Below are positions 8,964-18,260 of a stretch of 64,000 nt of DNA, one piece after another. Position numbers and translations under genes: made by a program. The DNA comes from Thiobacillus denitrificans DSM 12475 (lineage in GTDB: Bacteria > Pseudomonadota > Gammaproteobacteria > Burkholderiales > Thiobacillaceae): assembly GCF_000376425.1 (NCBI RefSeq), contig NZ_AQWL01000010.1, positions 42,864 through 106,863 of the forward strand, written 5' to 3'. The notes under the pieces were generated by a model, which was given only the letters and a program-made list of their open reading frames with translations, searched no databases and was not told the DNA's origin. Each line of letters begins with the position of its first letter. Within the stretch, counting starts at the first letter, position 1.

Positions 8964-10102
8964 CTGTTTAGGAAACCAGGAACTTTACTGTCTATCTCAA
9001 GTGCAAACGGCGCAAGTAACTCAATATCCAAGGGTGATACCTGTTCCTGGTCGACGCCTCGTGATATGCAGATATTGAGAAGCCCAGTGGCCACAGGATC
9101 GTCTTTTAAAACGGATCTTGGCATAGTTGGCTGGCGTTCTTTACTCACGGCCTTAACGTATGGATGCGATTGTGGTGGATCCCCCACTGAGGCAGCCATT
9201 GGCTTGTAGAGTGCACTGAGTTGAAGGTTGGGGATGGCCTTCCTGAGCCTCATATATATTTCGATCCCCGCTATATCAAGATCACCCCAGAAGGTGATGC
9301 TGGGGTGTTTCAAAAGAGCTTTCGCGCTCGGACACGTCGATCCCTCACGTGTCAGGGTAATCGCACCAGAAAACCGCTCTTCAACCATATTCGCGAGCTG
9401 TTTGCCGTAGTCATCCTCGGCCGTGCTGAGCCCGAATCCGAACGTAGCGATGAAGGCACATCGGTTCACTGCCTGCGTGGATATCGCCATTTCGAAGGCG
9501 GCGGGGTTTTCCACAAGAACAACCGTTTTGGGTGAGGCGCATCCAGCAACGACGACGTATAACGGGTGTGAAGGGAATTTCTGAGGATCAATACCGAAGA
9601 TCTTGAGGTGGCGTTTGGGGAGGCTATTGAGCATCTTCGATGAGCCGAGCAAGTATCTGGCACTTACAAGATAAGCGGGTTGGCCGAGCAATTTGGCTTG
9701 GTCCTGGCGGAGCCTCACGAGACCGTCTAGCAGCAGCCCCATGTCGTCCCTCGAAAGGTCTTGAATGGTGTCTGCCATAGGCAATAGCGCATCGATATCT
9801 GCTTGGCTAATCCCGCCCTTATCCTCAAGGGCAAAAGACCAGCGCAGGACATATTCCGGGACATCCTGAACCGGTTTCGTCACCGTGATATAGCTACTGA
9901 CGGGCTCTCCCCGATCATCCGAGCTGAACTCCAGATGACCATCCTCTCGCAGTAGCATGAGTGCTTTTCTAATGGCGACAGGGTCATTGATCACCTCGGC
10001 ACGCAACTTGCCCATGACGCCCTTCGTAAGGACTTTGCCAGTGGAATTGCCCTTGGTTCGTTTAAAAAACCATTGCTGAATTCTTTCCTCGAATTCAGGC
10101 AT
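8960..10102 (-). CDS. jetD: JetD-like Toprim-fold nuclease subunit of a Wadjet system
   Basis: 380 residues. In Wadjet, JetD is the Toprim/topoisomerase VI-like nuclease that cuts plasmid DNA after the SMC motor has extruded it. The N-terminal half is a winged-helix-like domain (MPEFEERIQQWFF to about residue 130). The C-terminal half matches the DUF2220-type Toprim domain: the glutamate motif VLVENPAAF (E198), then FWGDLDIAGIEIYMRLR with the DxD pair D274/D276. The start overlaps the jetC 3' end and a GAGGAGG lies just upstream. It overlaps the zinc-finger gene downstream. The metal-binding residues are all present, so catalytic competence is expected. Confidence 0.85.
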   Translation of the reverse strand: MPEFEERIQQWFFKRTKGNSTGKVLTKGVMGKLRAEVINDPVAIRKALMLLREDGHLEFSSDDRGEPVSSYITVTKPVQDVPEYVLRWSFALEDKGGISQADIDALLPMADTIQDLSRDDMGLLLDGLVRLRQDQAKLLGQPAYLVSARYLLGSSKMLNSLPKRHLKIFGIDPQKFPSHPLYVVVAGCASPKTVVLVENPAAFEMAISTQAVNRCAFIATFGFGLSTAEDDYGKQLANMVEERFSGAITLTREGSTCPSAKALLKHPSITFWGDLDIAGIEIYMRLRKAIPNLQLSALYKPMAASVGDPPQSHPYVKAVSKERQPTMPRSVLKDDPVATGLLNICISRGVDQEQVSPLDIELLAPFALEIDSKVPGFLNR

Positions 10103-13100
10103 TCAAGGCCTCCTCGCTTGCCATTTTGGCTTTGTGCTTGTAGGCGCTGGTGTACAAGATCACCCCGTTGCTATCCTGCCATGGCTCGACAGAGACAAAC
10201 ACGCGCTCCCGCCCGGGGTCACCCTTGTTGGCGACTTTCTTTTTGCCGACCAGGTGCACAGGGAAAATGTCCTTGTTGTTCACGTAATAGGGGTTGTGGA
10301 TCAAGCCGATCAGTTGGAAATTGTCACCGACGCCGCGCAAGCCCTGAAATGCGTCGTTGATGTAATCCTCGTTGGACAGGTTGGAGAACAGCCCATCGAA
10401 GAACATGATTCGCTGGGCCCCCTTCAAGGCTGCTTTCTGTTCTTTCCTGGTGCTATAGAAGGATGCTGCCCGAGCGATGGCGAATTCGGCCTGCTTGATC
10501 AGCCACATCATGGCCAACGCGGTTCGTTGTCCCGTGGAGAGTCCACGATCCGTGAAGGGCACTTTTTCCATGCCGCGGATCGAGGCATGAGTAAAATACA
10601 CTTTGGGCTGGATTGGGTTGTTATTTTTGTCCCGCGCAGAGAAGATCCGCCTGTAGATCGTGTCATGGATCAACTGCTTGTAGTCGGCAGCCCTACGATC
10701 GATTTCATCGTTGAGCATAAAGGCCGACCGCTCTCGGAGCGCACGTTCCTTGTCCTCGATCTGCGCGAGCAACTCGCCGATAATCCGTTCAATCTCTTGC
10801 TCGTCCGCCACGGGTGTTTCAACATGGAAGCGGGCCTTCGGGTTCTGTTTCATGACGCGATCGAGAATGTCGAGGCTTAGTTTTGCCTGACGGGCAAAAC
10901 TCGCCAAGCTGTTGATCGAGGCATGCTTGTTGGTTTCCATGGCCTCACGGATCTTGTCGAGGTTGGATTCAATCTCGCCGATCTGAACCTCGATTTTGTC
11001 CCGTGTTTTCTGGATAAGTTGAAGCTGCTCGATTGTCGTCGCTTCTGCGATGGTCGAGATCTCCAGCTGATTTAGCCCCTTGATTTCGCCTTTCCGGGCT
11101 CTGTCACAGAATCCATCACGGCGGTCGACGTAGTCACGGAAAAGCCGCTTCCTGTTCTCGTCGATCTTTTGAAGATCGGCGGTATTGATATCGAGCTCCC
11201 TGACGCATTGCGCCAGGTTGATCATTGCGGAACGGATTTCCGTATCGATGCCGGGTGTGTCCCCAAGACAGGCAATACGGATGGTTTCGGCGTAACCTAG
11301 TATCTCCGGGTCCGTAATAGACGACGACTGCATCAGGCGAAGTATGTCTTCGGAAAACACCGCAATCTTGGCATGCTGTTCACGGACGGCGATGACCATT
11401 TCATGCATGGCTTCCATGAATGGGGTTAAGGAGCCAATCTTGCCTTCTATTTGGGTGATTTCTTTTCCGGCCTTCTCTTCGTCGAACTTGGCGTTATCCC
11501 GTTTTCCTTGTGCCTCTGCGATGCGTTCGGCAAGACTCCGCTCTTCTGCGCGAGTGGACTGGATGTAGCGATTGGCACGATCGAACTCGATTCCTTGCAG
11601 CCGCGCCTGTGCTGCCTTGACGGCGGCATCAAGCTCCTGCTCCCGAGCAGGTGATTGCTCCATGAACCTAACGTGACCATCCATCTCAAAACGGATGGCC
11701 GTTTCGAGGTCACGCTTATCCGTCTGAAATGTCTCGTTAAGTTGGTTCAATGCGTCGGTTGCATTGGTTGCGGCCTGATTGAGTTCCCCATCCACCTGGC
11801 TCTGTAGATTGTTCACGGCCGCCTTCAGTATCTCGACGACATGCCTCAAGGCCTCGACATCGGCTTTGGCAGTGGCAAGCGCCGTTTCACCGCCTTCCAG
11901 TAGGTAATCCTTGGCGGCATGTAGCGCGCGTATAGCCGGTTCGGAAGTCTGGCGATTCAGTTTGTCGATCCTGCCCTGGATCTGGACTTTCTCACCTTCA
12001 AGTTCCGGGATGGTCTCCTCGGCCAACTTCCTCAACTCGTCGTTACCACCGGCCTTCAGGAAGCGCTTCATGTAGGAGATTGCCTCCAGTGCTTCAGTCG
12101 AGGCGCGGCGCACGAACTCAGCGGTTTTCTGCTGGAGGTCGTCACGTCTGTCCATGGCTTCGGCGTATTTGCGCTCAGAATCGCGGCGGGTCGCTTCCTT
12201 GGCGGTTACCGCCGTAGTTACGGCGGCACTTTCCTCGGAGATGTCAGCGAGCAGCTTCCCGATAGTCTCGTTGCGTTTGGAGAGGGTACCGATCTGAGTC
12301 TGTGTCCGACTTCTTTCCTCTTTGATAAGCGATGGATTGAGCAGGATCGCAACCTGTTGGGTATGCCGGCCCACCAGAAGTGCGTGCGCAACCTCGCCAA
12401 TCTGGTGGATCTCGTCTTCACGGAGGAGGTGTTCCAGTGCCGGCTTGAAAAAAATTGGTACCGTCAGCCTGGCCTCTTCGAGCAGGCGGGTTGCTTCCCC
12501 TGCTGCTTCAAGCGACGCGATCACGGGTGCGGACAAGGCGGCTGAGAACAGCGACAGGCACTGCTCAAGGCGGGGGCCTTTCACCGTCCTAGAAGCCAGG
12601 TCGTGCAGACGCTCAAACGCAATGCCGTTCCTGCCAAGCAGTTGCAGCGCCTTGGCGTAGACCCGGTCGTCGGCCGCACCAAAGGCCGCCAGGTCTTCCA
12701 ACTCACCCTCAAGGTCTTTGATCGCCTTGTTCTTTTCGATGCGTTCTTCGTTCAGTAACTGGCGCTGACTGGCTGTCTCAGAGAGCCAGGCGTCCGGGGT
12801 CATGCCGGGGTGCTGTTCACGGAAATAGCTTAGTGCCTCGGTATACGGTAGGTGCTCGGCCACCGTGCCATCTTCGATAGCGAGCGCCTCTCTGTGATTC
12901 TGGAGGTCCTTGGTCGGGTCGAGCAGCACGGGATCCACATCGCCAAAGATTTCAAGAAACAGGCGGGACTTCGAGCGCAGATCGGAGAGCTCCTGCTTCT
13001 TGGAAGATGCACTTTGCAGGAGGCTTTGGTTTTTGGATCGTGCGTCCTGCTGAGACTGCATCTCGGCATTCGGATCCAGGCTTGCAGGGTCTGCGTCTCC

Positions 13101-15098
13101 AAAGAAGTCCCGGAAGGCGGGCAGGCTCGCTGCCAATTCGTTCAGCCTGTTCAGGCGTTGCTCTGCGCCTTTGAACTTCTCTTCCTCGGTTTTCTGCTCC
13201 GTCTGTTTCTTACGAAGCTCTGCCTTGGCATTGCCGAGGGCAAGGCGGGCGCTTTGATCTGTATTCGTGGCGTCAGCATGTTGCCGAACCAGCGCATCAT
13301 GCGCTTCCGTTAAAGGGGTCAAGCCATGCGCTGCGGTCAAGGCTTTCCATGCCGAATATCCGGCCTGACATTCGCCGCTGCGCTTGATGTGTTCTGTATG
13401 CTCATTCCCGGCCCTGGATGATTCATCTTTTGCCCAGCTCAACGCGGCGATGGGGGACCCCCAGAATTCTTCCGGGAACTCTCCTTTTCTTGAGGCGAAT
13501 GTCTCGTAAGCGATCTGGTTTTCCTTGGTCTCGCGGTTTTCCGCGGTCAGGCGCTCATGCTCTTCCTGATAGTGCGTGTAATCAGATTTGGCCGTGGCCT
13601 GTCGTGTCTTCTGAACCTTCAATTCAGCAGCAAGCACTCGCAGGCGGGCACGGTATGGATTGGTATCGATCTCACCTGTGGTTATGCCGAATGCGCGGCT
13701 CAAGACGTCAGCGAGGCCGTTTGTTTGGGCACCTGAGAGATTGGCTGATGCTGAGACGATCGATCGCGCCTGCTCCAAGTCATAGAACTTCGTTTCATAG
13801 CGCCTGCCGCCACGGCCACCTTTTTTGAGATGATCTTTGTTTTCAATGGCTTGCGATTCATCGGCAATGTCTGCCGACGATGAGGAAAAACCATTTGAGG
13901 TTTTGAGATGATCTTTAATATCAATGAGTTGTGAGCCTACGGCAATTCCAGCGCCGGCCGTTGCTCTTCTATTGATCTCGCCGGTCGGGATGCGCGTTAG
14001 GCAGGAAAGCCCCTCATCAGTAATCAATGCCCCATGTTTCTTGTCAATGACCATGTGGGCTAAGGCCTCCATGATGCGCTTATCGCTGGCCCACTGCGTT
14101 CCTGCCGGAACCACAGGCATGCCTGGTAGTGGGGCGGCCAAGGCCAGGGAATGCACGATCGCCGCGTTCCTTGCGAGATCATTCATTACCCTGTCGTATT
14201 CCGTATTCGCGCTTACGACTTCCCCGGCTTTCTGCAAGACCGGATCGAACTTCAGCAGCGCCTGTCGTGTGTCGTCGAGTTCATTTTGGCGGCGATTGAT
14301 GTCCAGCAAGGCATCGGCGGCCGGCTTCAACGTTTTGAGGATCGTGTCTTCGAATCCCTGCTCGTCAGGATCCCCTTCGGCCCCCATAGCATGCTTGAGT
14401 AATTCGGGTGCGACGAACTGCCGGAAAAACGCAGCGTCATAAGTTTCGCCACCTTCCGGCTTCACCTTGGTAACCATGGCCGAGTAGTCGCCGGCGCCCT
14501 CCAGCTGGAACTCGACGTTTTGCTTGATGACATCGACATTGGTGAATTGCTTGATCTCGTCCAGCCATTCCGACTGGTTTCGCCAGCGATTCCATTTGGC
14601 GCCAGGCATCCGTTCAATGGATTTTCGGAAGTCGTCGTTGGCAATGAGGGTCAATCCTTTTGGATCCTGAGTAAAACAGGGCGCGTCGTCCAAAGACCCC
14701 TGGTAGGAATAGAAGAAAGGCTCCTTGGTGCGGCTCCAGCACATGCCCATGACGTAAGTGATGCCGGGGATATCCTCGGGATCCTGGGTGATCAAATTAA
14801 CCTGAAGAACATCGTCGTCATGGGACTTTTCAATGAACTCGATCCGTATGTGGGTCCAACCACGATCTATGGGTGCGATCCGGTCTTCGACCTTGGGCTT
14901 CAGCCGGCGATCCCGACTCAGCAGGTACAGACAGGCTTCGGTCAGACTGGTCTTGCCACCGCCGTTATCGATTTGCATAGCCGTGGGCTGACCAAATAGA
15001 CGAAATGTTTCGCCCCGATAGAGCGGAGTCCATTCCTTCCCTGCCATGTAGCCATCGGTGAGGAAATTGGCGACTTGAATTCGTGATATCGAAGCCAT
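10095..15098 (-). CDS. jetC: JetC-like SMC-family ATPase of a Wadjet system, unusually long
   Basis: 1667 residues. It is the loop-extruding ATPase that recognises circular DNA in Wadjet. The N-terminal head carries Walker A IDNGGGKTSL (K49, T50). A long charged, mostly coiled-coil body follows. The C-terminal head has signature GLSTGQRTALAMMWLI (from about 1519) and Walker B RIMFFDGLFSNLSNEDYIND (D1568). The residue after the Walker B aspartate is Gly rather than the usual Glu. It is distinctly longer than I recall for JetC proteins, so the subtype is uncertain. A 26-residue imperfect tandem repeat sits near residues 385-435. It abuts jetB (the ATG shares the jetB stop) and overlaps jetD, so it lies within one operon. 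Confidence 0.83.
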   Translation of the reverse strand: MASISRIQVANFLTDGYMAGKEWTPLYRGETFRLFGQPTAMQIDNGGGKTSLTEACLYLLSRDRRLKPKVEDRIAPIDRGWTHIRIEFIEKSHDDDVLQVNLITQDPEDIPGITYVMGMCWSRTKEPFFYSYQGSLDDAPCFTQDPKGLTLIANDDFRKSIERMPGAKWNRWRNQSEWLDEIKQFTNVDVIKQNVEFQLEGAGDYSAMVTKVKPEGGETYDAAFFRQFVAPELLKHAMGAEGDPDEQGFEDTILKTLKPAADALLDINRRQNELDDTRQALLKFDPVLQKAGEVVSANTEYDRVMNDLARNAAIVHSLALAAPLPGMPVVPAGTQWASDKRIMEALAHMVIDKKHGALITDEGLSCLTRIPTGEINRRATAGAGIAVGSQLIDIKDHLKTSNGFSSSSADIADESQAIENKDHLKKGGRGGRRYETKFYDLEQARSIVSASANLSGAQTNGLADVLSRAFGITTGEIDTNPYRARLRVLAAELKVQKTRQATAKSDYTHYQEEHERLTAENRETKENQIAYETFASRKGEFPEEFWGSPIAALSWAKDESSRAGNEHTEHIKRSGECQAGYSAWKALTAAHGLTPLTEAHDALVRQHADATNTDQSARLALGNAKAELRKKQTEQKTEEEKFKGAEQRLNRLNELAASLPAFRDFFGDADPASLDPNAEMQSQQDARSKNQSLLQSASSKKQELSDLRSKSRLFLEIFGDVDPVLLDPTKDLQNHREALAIEDGTVAEHLPYTEALSYFREQHPGMTPDAWLSETASQRQLLNEERIEKNKAIKDLEGELEDLAAFGAADDRVYAKALQLLGRNGIAFERLHDLASRTVKGPRLEQCLSLFSAALSAPVIASLEAAGEATRLLEEARLTVPIFFKPALEHLLREDEIHQIGEVAHALLVGRHTQQVAILLNPSLIKEERSRTQTQIGTLSKRNETIGKLLADISEESAAVTTAVTAKEATRRDSERKYAEAMDRRDDLQQKTAEFVRRASTEALEAISYMKRFLKAGGNDELRKLAEETIPELEGEKVQIQGRIDKLNRQTSEPAIRALHAAKDYLLEGGETALATAKADVEALRHVVEILKAAVNNLQSQVDGELNQAATNATDALNQLNETFQTDKRDLETAIRFEMDGHVRFMEQSPAREQELDAAVKAAQARLQGIEFDRANRYIQSTRAEERSLAERIAEAQGKRDNAKFDEEKAGKEITQIEGKIGSLTPFMEAMHEMVIAVREQHAKIAVFSEDILRLMQSSSITDPEILGYAETIRIACLGDTPGIDTEIRSAMINLAQCVRELDINTADLQKIDENRKRLFRDYVDRRDGFCDRARKGEIKGLNQLEISTIAEATTIEQLQLIQKTRDKIEVQIGEIESNLDKIREAMETNKHASINSLASFARQAKLSLDILDRVMKQNPKARFHVETPVADEQEIERIIGELLAQIEDKERALRERSAFMLNDEIDRRAADYKQLIHDTIYRRIFSARDKNNNPIQPKVYFTHASIRGMEKVPFTDRGLSTGQRTALAMMWLIKQAEFAIARAASFYSTRKEQKAALKGAQRIMFFDGLFSNLSNEDYINDAFQGLRGVGDNFQLIGLIHNPYYVNNKDIFPVHLVGKKKVANKGDPGRERVFVSVEPWQDSNGVILYTSAYKHKAKMASEEALNA
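13823..13978 (-). repeat. Imperfect 78-bp tandem repeat inside jetC
   Basis: TTTTGAGATGATCTTT occurs at 13823 and again at 13901, and similarity extends around both. Each unit encodes about 26 residues ending in KDHLK (QLIDIKDHLK and QAIENKDHLK). The spacing is a multiple of three, so the frame is kept. Similarity fades towards the far end of the unit, so the outer boundary is approximate. Confidence 0.6.
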
Positions 15099-15880
15099 TA
15101 CTTGGCCTCCGTTTCTTCTTCTGTGCGTTCGACCAGAATCTCGGTCGCGGCGGCAAGTTGGTCTAGTGACGGCAGGAGATGTGCGAGCTGCCGGTCAAAA
15201 TTGGTCTTCATCTCATAGGCGAACAACAGACTCTGTCTGTAGGCGTCTTTGTTGACCTCTTCAATTAGGCCGGCATCAAGCATCAGCTCCAGAAACGCAT
15301 TACAAACCTGGGCTTCCGCCCCAGTCTTGAGGCTGGTCAATGTCTTGTACACCTGATCAACCTCCAGGGTGCCAGGGTCGATCTTTCTGACCTGGTCATT
15401 CAGATAGTCTTTGACCGCATCGATGAAAACCTCTTTGGTGAAGGTCGTGTCCACCCAATCCTGCATAGCATTGGGGCTCCGGTTTTTGCGCGTGTAAAGC
15501 AGATCCAGCAGCACAAACCAGAGTTGGGTGAACCAGGTCTTTGCCTCCGCATCATTATTGATCCCGCGCACTTGCAGCATGCGGCTCACTAGCCGTTCTG
15601 TTCCCCAGAACGGCGGGGCTGAATCAGGCTTCCTGGCCAGCATGAACACCGTGGCGCCGGATGCGATACCTTTGACATCGAAGGACGTAAAAGCCACCAG
15701 TTGCAGGCCTTGGCCATCTAGGATCTCTTCAAATTGTCTGCGCATGGCGAAATCCGCGTCGCGCAGAAGGGTTGCTATCTCGCGCTCTTCCCTGCTGACA
15801 TTGCGGCGGCCAGATTTGGTTTCGATGAAGCGATGGCGCAGCAAATAGGCATGGACGCGCCCCATATCCGAGTTATTCAT
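15098..15880 (-). CDS. jetB: JetB-like subunit (kite/MukE-like) of a Wadjet system
   Basis: 260 residues. JetB is the winged-helix kite protein that bridges the kleisin JetA and the SMC heads. Assignment rests mainly on position (between jetA and jetC, overlapping both by one to four bases) and size. Visible supporting features are the opening DMGRVHAYLLRHRFIE and a helical segment TWFTQLWFVLLDLLYTRKNR. A winged-helix-like region holds ALLRDADFAMRRQFEEIL-type helices, and the C-terminal part is DAGLIEEVNKDAYRQ. No catalytic motif is expected. Sequence similarity of this family is low, so the name follows operon context. Confidence 0.75.
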   Translation of the reverse strand: MNNSDMGRVHAYLLRHRFIETKSGRRNVSREEREIATLLRDADFAMRRQFEEILDGQGLQLVAFTSFDVKGIASGATVFMLARKPDSAPPFWGTERLVSRMLQVRGINNDAEAKTWFTQLWFVLLDLLYTRKNRSPNAMQDWVDTTFTKEVFIDAVKDYLNDQVRKIDPGTLEVDQVYKTLTSLKTGAEAQVCNAFLELMLDAGLIEEVNKDAYRQSLLFAYEMKTNFDRQLAHLLPSLDQLAAATEILVERTEEETEAK

Positions 15881-17241
15881 GTTTTCTCCACTGCGGTTAT
15901 TTCGATGTCCGTGAACAAGAGCTCACCGTCCCCAGCAGCTTTTGTGTCAAGGGTGGGGCTGACGCCGATCAAGATGCTGGACTCGATGGGGATGCTGCTT
16001 GGCGCCACGAAAATGCCAACCAGGTCACCCAGCATCATCTCCTCGTCCACCATGAACCAGCCTCTTTCAATGGCTTCGGACAGGCGCAGCGGCCCGACCT
16101 TGAGTGCCGAAGCGATGTCGTGCCCGTGCTTTTCCAGAAACCTCGCTTTGCCGAGAACCGAGATTGGCTCCACCGTTTCATCCACGAAGGTCATGGCAGG
16201 AACCGACTCTGCCAACGTGCGCAGCTTCACCGCGCCCAGACCATCGAGCGACGAATGAAATGGCGTTTCCAAGCTGAGTGCTCCCCACTGTGCAAGCAGA
16301 AATCCCTCTTTACCAAGCTTGAGAGGTGACCTGACGAAATGTGCGGCGACATCAACAAATGAGGGCGGCGGCACGGCCGAACGGGCTCCTTGTAGAGCCA
16401 GGCTCACCAACTCGGATAGGAGCCGGTTGAAGATCACCAGCACTTGCCGCACATGGTTGATCTGGTTGCGCAGGTGTTCGAAGGTGATATCCAAATCGGC
16501 CAATTCTTGCCAGCGTTCGAATGCTTCCAGAACTTCGCTTTTTTCCAGTTGTGCTTCCGCTTTCTGGGCTATGCCAATCGTCTCTTCAATGACCTGCTTG
16601 TATTGATCCAGGCGGTTTAGGTACTTATCAATGCTCTCCGTTCGGCCGACACGCTCCAGTGCCGACCGAACTTCAAGGATCTCGTTTCTAAGTTGGCTGA
16701 TGATCCCGTCCGAAAAGGTGAGGATTTTCGGGAAATCGTAAAATTCGATAGCGTGCAGCAGGTTGTAAGCGTCTCCACGCAAATACGTGGCATCACGGGC
16801 CACGTTCGCGAGAGAAAGCAGCATCCGGCCAGATGCCGACAGCCTGTATTCGTCGGCATAGTCGGTCTTTTCGATCAGCGCAGTCTCGCGCTTCTCAGAA
16901 TGGCAAACTTTGGCTTGATGGCCGGCAACGCTCGTGAGGTAAAAAAGCTCTGAAGGACGCCGCAAGACATTGAGGACATATTGCACATCCACCTCGGCCA
17001 CATCTGGCCGGTCTTCGTGAATAGCGTTAAATATGACTGTAAACGGCAAGTAGTCCTGGCTTGCACTTTGATCCAGTAACTTCAGGCGATGGACTATGTG
17101 CAGGGCAATGTCGAGATAAACACCGTCAGAGTTACCCGTTCTCGACTCGCGTGTGTAGTTGGGCGGATTACCATACGCACGATCGCTGTCGTGAAGATCG
17201 ACCAGCCTCAGAGTAGAAGCAATTAGTGGGATCCACTCCAT
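15877..17241 (-). CDS. jetA: JetA-like kleisin subunit of a Wadjet system
   Basis: 454 residues from the ATG at 17241 (MEWIPLIASTLRLVDLHDSD). The frame is open further upstream to 17403, where it would overlap the WYL gene, so the start is uncertain. A GTG at 17250 is an alternative. JetA is the MukF-like kleisin that holds the SMC complex together. The protein has an N-terminal winged-helix-like part (DYLPFTVIFNAIHEDRPDVA), a central helical section with coiled coil (LRNEILEVRSALERV, then IGIAQKAEAQLEKSEVLEAF) and a C-terminal domain. It overlaps jetB by four bases (ATGA). Named from order and architecture rather than a strong motif. Confidence 0.74.
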   Translation of the reverse strand: MEWIPLIASTLRLVDLHDSDRAYGNPPNYTRESRTGNSDGVYLDIALHIVHRLKLLDQSASQDYLPFTVIFNAIHEDRPDVAEVDVQYVLNVLRRPSELFYLTSVAGHQAKVCHSEKRETALIEKTDYADEYRLSASGRMLLSLANVARDATYLRGDAYNLLHAIEFYDFPKILTFSDGIISQLRNEILEVRSALERVGRTESIDKYLNRLDQYKQVIEETIGIAQKAEAQLEKSEVLEAFERWQELADLDITFEHLRNQINHVRQVLVIFNRLLSELVSLALQGARSAVPPPSFVDVAAHFVRSPLKLGKEGFLLAQWGALSLETPFHSSLDGLGAVKLRTLAESVPAMTFVDETVEPISVLGKARFLEKHGHDIASALKVGPLRLSEAIERGWFMVDEEMMLGDLVGIFVAPSSIPIESSILIGVSPTLDTKAAGDGELLFTDIEITAVEKT

Positions 17242-17359
17242 CAGGGACACGCTATTGCATTGGTTAATAAATCGCAGGATTTTCTTGGCACTTCCTGCAT
17301 AAACTCTCTTGTTGAAGCCAGCTTTCTGAACAGAAGAGAGACGGCAGCGCCGCCGGTCC

Positions 17360-18238
17360 CTAGCGGTTGAACAGCCACTTGGACACCTCCCGTGCGTTCT
17401 CAACGGCGATCAGGTAATCGGGGGCATGCTGGGTTTGCGTGTCCATCGCCGCGCGGACGTCCTGGATGAAGTAGGGGACCAGCGCCGCCCGGCACGTTTC
17501 CACACGGCTCGCGGTCCCTCTGAAGTATTCGGCCTGAATCACCCTCGCCTGTTCGGGCGACAACTCCGGGTGAGCGACCAGGCGTACTGTGACTTTGGTG
17601 TTCCAGGCAAGGTCGTCATAGCGGTTGCGATTGGAAATCTGGGCCAGAGGTTTCACCTCGATGATTCGCCCCAGCGCGTAATCCCGGAATTCCTGATGGG
17701 GCTCGCTGTAGGCGCGCACATGCCAGCGACGGCCGGCGAGAACCAGGCTGTGCGGGTAAATCACGCGGCGATGTGGAGCGGGCTCGCTCAGGGACATGTA
17801 CTCGATGTCGACGGCCTTGGACTGTCGGATCGCGGTCCCGAGACAGGAGAAAATCCTGGGCGACGGGGCAGTGATGCTCGGTACGGCGGACCACATCACT
17901 CCCTCACCTTCGTTCATGGCCGATGCATACGGAAGGCCGACCATGGACAGGTATTTTGAGAGCGATTCAGAAATTTCGGCCTGAGAAGCCTTGGATTTGG
18001 CGAACCGCTTGTAGCAATCAGCCGTTGCGTTATAGCTTCTGGATTTGCTGTCCCACTGCATCCAGGTGGGATTCAGATCGCGGATTTCCTTGATCCACTG
18101 GCTAGACCGGGGAAGACCGATGCCGAATAGTTCGCATACCCGCGAACGGTAGATGCGTCCTTCCCAAATCAAAAGCAGTTCAAGTAAAGAGAGGCGTTGC
18201 TGTGGGCTGTCGTTCCGCTGGTCCATGTGCTTGTCCAT
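17360..18238 (-). CDS. WYL-domain transcriptional regulator of the Wadjet operon
   Basis: 292 residues. It has an N-terminal winged helix-turn-helix (LLELLLIWEGRIYRSRVCEL, residues about 18-60) and a central WYL domain (VDIEYMSLSEPAPHRRVIYP, HSLVLAGRRWHVRAYSE, FRDYALGRIIEV). A C-terminal WCX-like extension follows. WYL regulators of the CapW/BrxR type repress defence operons until infection or DNA damage. This one is the first gene upstream of and on the same strand as jetABCD, consistent with that role. The ATG at 18238 sits immediately next to an inverted repeat in AT-rich DNA. No good SD is visible, so the second Met, four codons later, is possible. Confidence 0.82.
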   Translation of the reverse strand: MDKHMDQRNDSPQQRLSLLELLLIWEGRIYRSRVCELFGIGLPRSSQWIKEIRDLNPTWMQWDSKSRSYNATADCYKRFAKSKASQAEISESLSKYLSMVGLPYASAMNEGEGVMWSAVPSITAPSPRIFSCLGTAIRQSKAVDIEYMSLSEPAPHRRVIYPHSLVLAGRRWHVRAYSEPHQEFRDYALGRIIEVKPLAQISNRNRYDDLAWNTKVTVRLVAHPELSPEQARVIQAEYFRGTASRVETCRAALVPYFIQDVRAAMDTQTQHAPDYLIAVENAREVSKWLFNR

Positions 18239-18260
18239 ATGTTATGGAAAAATATAACAT
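18239..18260. promoter_or_regulatory. Inverted repeat, candidate operator/promoter of the Wadjet operon
   Basis: ATGTTAT at 18239-18245 is mirrored by ATAACAT at 18254-18260 with 8 bases between. It lies directly against the WYL start in a strongly AT-rich tract (to about 18285) within otherwise GC-rich DNA. A further partial copy (TTATAACAC) follows. The position suits autoregulation by the WYL protein; binding is inferred. Confidence 0.5.

Noticed and set aside
10095-17241. Wadjet-like genes as a MukBEF/MksBEF chromosome condensin
   Set aside because: The Toprim-fold nuclease JetD and the WYL regulator in the same operon favour a defence system; condensin operons of that kind lack the WYL gene.
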